The notes beneath the pieces were generated by a model. That model made no database searches and was not told the origin of the DNA. It worked only from the letters and a program-made list of their open reading frames with translations. The position numbers and the translations under genes were made by a program. Below are positions 56,612 to 64,000 of a DNA stretch of 64,000 nt, in pieces. Positions within the stretch are counted from its first letter, which is position 1. Every line of letters starts with the position of its first letter. This DNA is from Tubiluchus corallicola (Eukaryota; Priapulida; Priapulimorpha; Priapulimorphida; Tubiluchidae), in NCBI GenBank assembly GCA_030141605.1, contig JAQGDQ010000126.1, positions 312,001 to 376,000 of the forward strand, given 5' to 3'.

Positions 56612-56927
56612 ATGGATAATTGTACATACGTATATGACGGAAATCAAAGCGAAAACTGCATAACTAACAGCACTAGTCCCATGACAGAGATACCTTCTTA
56701 TATACCTATATGTACTACATTGTTTTACGCGCTAATTTTTGTAATTGGAATAGTTGGCAATGTGCTGGTGATATTCGTTGTTTGCGTCAATAAAGAGATG
56801 AAAAACTCCACAAATTTCTTTCTGGTGAACTTGAGCATCGCTGATTTACTGGTTATACTAGTTTGTGTTCCTTCTGCGTTGGTGGATGTTTACTCCAAAG
56901 AAGTGTGGTACTTGGGAAAAGCCATGT
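56612..56927 (+). CDS. First coding exon of a neuropeptide-type GPCR
   Basis: From ATG 56612: an N-terminus with glycosylation sites (NCT, NQS, NST), TM1 FYALIFVIGIVGNVLVIFVV, then MKNSTNFFLVNLSIADLLVI (TM2, Asp at 2.50) and WYLGKAMC with Cys 3.25. The NxFLVNLSxADLLV..CxPxALVD pattern is that of peptide receptors near the orexin/allatotropin/CCK group. The exon ends at ATG T|GTACGT (GT 56928) or TGTAC|GTATGA (GT 56932). No TM3-TM7 exon is found in the remaining 7 kb, so the rest lies beyond the window behind a long intron, or the gene is broken. Confidence 0.8.
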
Positions 56928-56932
56928 GTACG

Positions 56933-59069
56933 TATGATGATGTTTACTTTTATAATTATTGTTATTGTAGCAATTTGCTACAGGTGTCCCAATGTTCATT
57001 TTTTGTCGCCATGTTTTGTATCGTCATTTTAGCACTGCTTTTCTATTAACACACTTGTAATCTATTATCAATAAGTTATAACAGCACATATTATTTAGCA
57101 ATGTACAACCACAACGTTAAATTTGTGGGTATTAGTAATGGAGCGTCCAAATAATTAATAAATTTAGTAAGCACTATATGTGTATTTCTGAACTCTTGTT
57201 ATGATTAAGATATTGAATTTTCTTTTTTTATTATTCCATTATTGCTAATACTTTATTTTTCTCGACAGTTATAACTTTCTTCAAGAAAATTTCTTTATCA
57301 GTTCTGAGGAGAATTACAACTAAACTGTCAGCTGCAAATGACAAGTTATAAACGTTATTACGTTAAACCTGTACGAGGATTACTGGCATCTGGGTGATAC
57401 AAAGCATGTTTACGACAAAGATCATTATTCTGTTCTGAATATTGCTGATAATAACAATGATAGGCACGGGCAACATTGATTAACAAAGTTGACAATAACA
57501 ACACCGATAAGGACGATGGTGTTAAAAGCGGCCCTGGTACAATCGAAGTAATAATAATAAAACTGTAGAATGTGTAGCACAAACTGAGTAGAATGTGCCA
57601 ATCCTTCATCGGGCATCCTTCAAAACTCCAACCTAAGCCTTGAGCAAACATTTTAAATTTGTATACCAACGGGCATAGCAGCACCGAATGTCACCTTTTT
57701 TAACGATGAATTATTCAATGATTTTTTGGCAGGTTGCGCGATGTTTTTATGAAACTTCGTTTAGGTGTATATGTAAGCGAATATGAGTCACACGTCGTAT
57801 AGATAGGAACGTCGTATAGAAAACGCACCGTATAAATAGGTCTTAAGAATCTAAGGTACATGACAGCGTCTTGAGAACATTTTGAAAATGAACACAAACT
57901 GCGGAATACTGATGTAATCCTGTATTTGCAAGCAGGAAATAAACTTCAGATGTTCTCAGTACACCCGGATATGTTTAGACATTTGTGCGTTTATTTAACA
58001 TTGCAGTTCAGCGTTTATTAACAGTACGGATTAATGTTTAATTATACAGCATACGGTTTGTGTTTACATTTCTTATATGCGATTAATTAATTAATAGCTT
58101 TACTTAAAAGGAAATGGTTTATAAAATAATTGCGTTCAATTCTATTACTCAAACATTAATAAACATTCTACTGTATACAATCATACTCAATCACCAGACG
58201 TTCATTTACATAATCAGGAATTGAAACTTCAACTGCATGGGTTGATGGGCATAATAATCAAATGCCAATGGGTTGAAAGGTCGTTAAAGAAATTAATGAT
58301 CCATGGGCGAGAAAACATCAAACCTCATGTGCTGATATGACAAATTTCTTAAGAAAGATGATTGTACTGTACAGCATTTTAAAAATGCGTTAAGTATCGA
58401 GCTGACGATGTAATCATCATTACAACGTTGTTGAAATTTTCAAGCGGTAAATTATTGCTAGAATTTCGAGGCTTTTTTTGCTTTGGTCTTTGTCTGTTAA
58501 TTATAATAAAAGCGTTGGGTACATGAACAATCCATTTACTTTAGCAACTTAAACTGCAGCTATTCAATCAATTAGTAACAGTCGTGTATAGGAATGGCAT
58601 GTACAGCACATGCTAAAATGATTTAGTGCAATATTTAAGACGGTTGAAAATGGAGTCTTTTTGAGGTATAAATTTCCTTAAGCAGAGAGGATTAGTGATT
58701 ATTGTTGCTTCAAATGGACGGTCATGATCATAAGTGACTTAAAAAGCCTGCATTTTTCATAGCTTTTGATCATGGTATGTGACTAAAACATAAGCTGGGC
58801 AAACGAAATGCATGAATCTTGGTTTGCATTTTCAAATGTTGAACAACACATGATTTTGTTCTCGTTGTCTTATGCACATTACCATGTAGCTAAGTACTTT
58901 TTTGTGCATATGGGTTACCAAATTGCCAAAAAGTCAACAAGCAATTAGGTTAATGCACACAATAAAAACAGTATTAGAAAACTCTAACAATTTGTGTAGG
59001 ATACAAAATACCGGACTTGTTTTCTTTCCATATAGGTATGCTTCCCTTTCTTAAAGGAAAACCGGACCA
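56933..59069. other. Probable first intron of the GPCR
   Basis: No exon recognised; short open frames only. Confidence 0.4.
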
Positions 59070-59757
59070 GTCTTAAACTATAGCTCAAAACAATGTACTC
59101 TATAAAACATTGGAGGGGAACATACTATTTCTTAAAGAATGATTTACGTGAAAGAATTATTACCATACAAACGCAATTTCGCGTTCACGCGGCTAGTTTC
59201 TTCGCTGTTACGTGCATTTCGCGCCAAACATACATACATACACATAATCTTTATTTAAAGTCGGGTACACAGCGGAAGAACATCTAGCCATTCATTAGCT
59301 AGATGGATACTGGCGGCTGCATTTCGGAAATGCGTTTACAAGAAACAGGTACTGTCCCTCTCAGTTCTCAGGTGTTCGTTTGTGACATAGTTCACATATT
59401 TAAGTGCTCGTGTGTTAGTACAGAGGTAAATTTGAAATTTGAATTTTTATCTTAAAATTTTCCAGGTTTTAGTATATCACACCGAATCTCTTACAATAGC
59501 GCTGTACTTCAATTTCGCTTTCGCAAACACGTGCAACACTCTCATGGAATGTTTGTTTTGTGCTGTTGAAAATTATGTTCATTTGTCATCAGTATTTGGG
59601 CTCGCCCGCCTTTACTTGAGTTTTAAATCTAATATTCAATTATCAGAAACGCTTTTGCAGTATTACTGGTGTTAAAATGTATACTTTTTGCCGTACTTCA
59701 AAATGGGGTAGGATATAAAAATGATCCTGTTTTCCTTTAACATCATTTAGGAAGTCT
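59070..59757. repeat. Duplicated 0.65-kb segment, copy 2
   Basis: Same orientation as 50875-51487. It carries an extra insertion of about 75 bp (59228-59305, catacatacatacacataatc and following). It falls in the presumed intron of the GPCR. Confidence 0.88.
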
Positions 59758-62282
59758 TTTATACACGAGATAGGTGCCAGCTTCTTCATAAGCTCACAAG
59801 AAAACCATGTTAAAATAAAAAGCAGTAGACTACAGAATTAAAAGCCTAGTGTCTGAAGATGTTACGGTTATCAATATCAACTATGCAATCTATAGTTGGT
59901 GTCCAATATCTCTATATGACCAAGAACTTACAAATAATTCGTACTTATATTAGTACAACACATTATGCCTTTGCCTACGGACAAAACAGACCTAAAAGTA
60001 ATTTTACGGCGATAATACTACTATAGTCACTCATAGATCATAACGTGTTCCTGAAAGACCATTATAATCTAAATTAGACCTGATTCCCTATTCAGTATTT
60101 TATGGTAATATGAATGTCTGGTAATCACAACAGCCATGTTGGCCTACTTAAGCTCATCATAATTATACAGAAACACATGTTCCCAGTAATGAATGCTATA
60201 CCTTGTATTGTATTAGACAGGTAAAATCTCATAGTTAGATTTATATTCTATAATAATTGCATGCACTTTCTGATAGAATGATTCTTCTGGGCATTTCTGC
60301 TGCATGCTTACTATAATGAGACATCTGAGAGCCACAAACATGACTCGTTCTTAGAAATTCTAAGTAAAATCTGCTTTCCTATCCCACTCAGGCATTCATC
60401 AGCCTAGATGCTGATCTTTTACAGACTGATTAAAGTATTCAACAAGGAGAACGGTTTGCTTTAGTTCCGGCTTTCCACAATTTAACCAATTTTATGTAAT
60501 ATATATTTAAAATTTTGCCATTACTTTCAACGTTGATAATGCCTGCTTGGAAATATAATAGCAAAAAAACTTACCTCGCAAGATTATTGTGATGACCCTG
60601 ATCATGTACTTCCTATAGGGGAACCAAGGGCATGCTGCTTTAGTTTTACGTCTCAAAACGGAAGGGACCTAGTGTCATAGCCACTAATTGTGTGGATGTA
60701 GATTGGCCTAACTTCAAAAATGTTAAAAATATAGGGGACTAGGGTCTATTTGGCCCATTTACACTCTATACAATTTAATCATCATCAAATTCCATAATGA
60801 TTCACAACAATTTAAGTAAAAAGCTCAATAATGCCAAAATAACCATATTAACAAAGCTTGGGGTTAGTATAAACGTTTGCATAAACCTAAACGTGTTTTT
60901 AGGAACACGTTTCCTTTAAAGCGAACAGTTTGTAGAACGGTAAAATCTCTGCGTCTGAATTCAGTTGTCTCCAAAAATTACCAATTAGTCTTTACCCAGC
61001 TAGTAGAATCCAAGAAGAACACTAAGCTAGTATACGTGATGTTTACGTTATCATTGCGACATTAGTTACGATCGTAAGGAATGCAAAAAGTACCTGTTAC
61101 CACTATAATGGATGTGTTTCTGTAGTAGGTCGATCTCTGTCAGTCAGTAAGTAACTCAACTACTGCAGACTGCAAACCAGCGTCTCTGAAAAAACTGTTG
61201 ACGACCACAGGTTACACCAGTTAGACTTTCAGTGCATCACATGTACATTACACAAGATTTCTTGTGTGAAGCTTTTTATTACGGCCTTTCTCTTTGGATA
61301 ATATAACCTCACAGATTCGCAAAAAAGACCTGTTTCGTACTGTGTCAATTTGCCGTCTACATCCGAGCAATGTTAAACGAAGTTCACCGAGAAGCCTCTC
61401 GGTTAAACAGCAATAATTTTATTCACCTATATATATTTATATATTGGCGTTAGCCTTGACTTAGAGCATCGTAGTCATAGACGCGATCGGGCAGATAAGT
61501 GTAGGTCAGACGAAATGATTCAAAAGGGGGGTTTGTTAGTAGGTATCTACATCCCATCAAAATATGAATAATTGATCTATCACTGCCAGTAGCTAAGTAT
61601 CATACATATCAATTAAACATACAAGTTATTATTTCAATGTAAATGAAATCTTAAGATTGCATAAGTATAATGTGAGAACTACTAAATATAGGGCGAGACT
61701 TGACAATTGTATATTAAAGGCTAAAAACGCGCATGCAGAAACTACGGTGACTTGAAATCTGAAAAATGCTAACGATCCAGTAGGTTTGTTTGACGCCAAT
61801 GGTTGTAGAATGTGCATTGCGCACGACTTTACACACTATCATATTTTATTGGTTTTATATACCAATTAACTGCTTCAAATTTCGCACATCTAAGATTCGT
61901 CACCAAATAAACCACACTAGCTATCGCCGCACACTTTTGATGCATTGCGTACACCCTAAGTGGCCTTACAGTACGCACGTAGCCGTGCAAAGCGTTTATA
62001 ATTTTTCCCATTTTTAATATTTTTCATAGCAAAATTTGTGTCCTGTAAAATACGTAAATGTCTTTTCTTTCACTATTGAATAGAATTAATTTGTATAGGA
62101 GTATTGTATTGTGTGTGTTGAAAGTTTTGAACAGAAGAAAATGTAAAACAACTGTAATCGCTTAATACTAAAACTCTATGTTAATTTGAATATAATTATT
62201 TGCTAAAAACTATATCGGCTATAATCGCATCAGTGATGCACTTGGGCTTTAATCATTGTAGTATCATTTTATTATTACCATT
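59758..62282. other. Gene-free stretch
   Basis: AT-rich with short open frames on both strands; none shows recognisable motifs or codon pattern. Confidence 0.4.
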
Positions 62283-62283
62283 A

Positions 62284-62374
62284 TCATTATCATCACCATC
62301 ATCATCATCATCATCGTCGTCGTCGTCATCATCATCATCATTGTCATCATCATCATCATTATTATCATTATTTT
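62284..62374. repeat. (ATC/GTC)n microsatellite
   Basis: Interrupted ATC, GTC and ATT triplets. Confidence 0.9.
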
Positions 62375-62927
62375 ATTCGCATAGAAATTTTATACGGTAA
62401 TGCAGTTTTAGAATAACAAATAAGTTTTGTTAGTAATTTAAAAAACAAAAGACGATGAAATCCATATACACATCACATTGCATTATTAGCTTTTCTTGAT
62501 TGTTTTTAGTGGTTTCTATCCTCGTCGAACATTTAAAACTGTGCACAATTAGCCACAGTGACATGACTTACACTCACTCAGGCGAATCTAATTTACAATG
62601 ACAGTTAATATCAATAATTAGCTATGTGTGTTAAATGATGCCGCAATACAGTATCAACCTTGCGATTAATGCACTCATGCGCTCTACTTCATTATGCTCC
62701 CAGGAGATGTTCCTTACATTCGTGTGATTTGGTCATCATATACAAGAGTTTCTAGAAGCTTTTAGAGGGGATTCAACAAACATATTGTCATAGTATTTCT
62801 TTCATTCATTATTTCTTGCCGCTTTATTTATTTATTGAATTTGATCGGCACTGTCAGTATTATAACAAAAAACTTACCATCATCATCATGTCAAATCGAA
62901 TGTGACAGGGAAATGAGTGAGATGGAG

Positions 62928-63121
<194 letters not shown>

Positions 63122-63689
63122 ATAAAATTTATATAGCGCCACAAATATATAAAAATACTCAGGTGCGCTTTACAACCAAAGTTATTACAAAGTGAAGTTA
63201 CACTATTGCAGAGTTCCAGTGAATGTGCTTGCAGTACATGAGAAATAACATGACCACAAGTTTCACAGAGTAAAGGTGGTATTAATAGGAAAGCATTGTA
63301 CTTTTTGCTTCCTTTGCCGAGCTTCGCTATGCTTTTGGGCCAAATTAAGAGTTGCAGTTTTGCGTTTTTACGTTTTTCCATATTGTTCGATCTTGTGATA
63401 ATTCTTCCTACAAATTGATATAAATTTCAGCTGGCCAGTAGATGGATGGGTGACTATATACTGCATTTTCTGGACAGCACCAGTTATTTACCTTACCGTA
63501 GGACGGTGTAAGCCTAAATACATAATAATAATTAAAAATAATTTCGCAGGACATATTCCAGGGATAACACCATAAGTAACTCAATACTTATTTCCAAGGT
63601 GGTCGCATTTATTATTACCCATGTTACTTCGATAAGCCTACGTGATTGGTATAACAAACAGCGACACAATTTTTAAATCTTTAGTATGA

Positions 63690-63768
63690 CTCATTCGGGA
63701 GTGGAACCCGCGACCTCCAGAAAGGGGAGAAGCAAACACGCTACCGTTGAGCTATTTTCCTGCTCTAA
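63690..63768 (-). mobile_element. tRNA-derived SINE-like head
   Basis: Minus strand reads aatagctcaacggtagcgtg (box-A-like) and, 30 nt later, ggtcgcgggttccactccc (box-B-like). The D, anticodon and T stems do not fold well, so it is a tRNA-derived repeat or tRNA pseudogene, not a working tRNA. Confidence 0.55.
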
Positions 63769-64000
63769 GTGCGGCTAAGACATCTCTCCCAGTCTGTTTT
63801 CATTAATAGCTTTCCTTGAGCCAGTCTTTCTTTTAATGATAATTGCATATCTTAGTTATTACTGTGTTCACGACCACACAGTTTCAAACTAATTAACTCA
63901 GTCATTACGTTCCACTCATGCAAATGCCGTGCTCAATTTAATTTTCGTCACATTTTAATTTCTGAAGAAACGGCTATTGTTCATTTCTATCGTCAGACGT
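63769..64000. other. Right edge, nothing recognised
   Basis: No exon, RNA gene or repeat is seen. Confidence 0.4.

Noticed and set aside
63690-63768. Functional tRNA gene on the minus strand
   Set aside because: The box-like motifs exist, but the D, anticodon and T stems do not pair properly; better explained as a SINE head.

Overview
The window is AT-rich metazoan nuclear DNA. Genes have introns with GT..AG borders. They include a nine-exon ionotropic glutamate receptor, an aminergic GPCR and a collagen galactosyltransferase, set among many decayed non-LTR retrotransposons, tRNA-derived SINE-like pieces, DNA-transposon remnants and long trinucleotide repeats. An aminergic GPCR together with a glutamate receptor suggests a bilaterian invertebrate; the species cannot be read from the sequence.

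Layout: 1-222 is the tail of an unrecognised exon. 1319-11299 (+) is a nine-exon gene whose phases all match and which encodes a signal peptide, a pentraxin domain and a complete ionotropic glutamate receptor core (S1, M1, pore loop, M3, S2, M4). The pentraxin domain sits where the usual LIVBP-like amino-terminal domain should be. This pentraxin-receptor fusion is the main discovery here. 11.3-17.4 kb holds a fold-back MITE, a minisatellite, microsatellites and a SINE. 17409-19016 (+) is a single-exon biogenic-amine receptor. 19.2-30 kb is repeat territory: RT remnants at 19.2-20.3 and 29.1-29.9 kb, an inverted pair of element ends, a degenerate satellite, a dispersed repeat split by an inverted TGGTG/CACCA satellite, and a pogo/Tigger-like non-autonomous element with TA target duplication.

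31164-32873 (+) is an intronless procollagen galactosyltransferase (COLGALT/GLT25D family) without the usual ER-retention tail. It is followed by a decayed CR1/jockey-like element (34.1-35.8 kb, minus) and an 8.6-kb tandem array (35829-44432) of about 2.73-kb units. Each full unit carries a LINE ORF1 fragment (minus), a LINE ORF2 3' end (plus) ending in a TAC/TGC tail, a stop-containing remnant of the 3' end of the galactosyltransferase gene, and an LTR-like segment. A 334-bp solo LTR (44723-45056) and an RT fragment (45.4-46.5 kb) follow. From 46.6 kb on there is little coding sequence: an RT fragment with in-frame 45-bp repeats (51.85-53.04 kb, minus), an inverted repeat (53.3-54.4 kb), the first exon of a neuropeptide-type GPCR (56612 to about 56927, plus), and a roughly 0.65-kb duplication on either side of that exon.

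No operon-like organisation exists. The fused receptor and the amine GPCR would both act in neuronal or secretory signalling, but nothing in the sequence shows that they are co-regulated.
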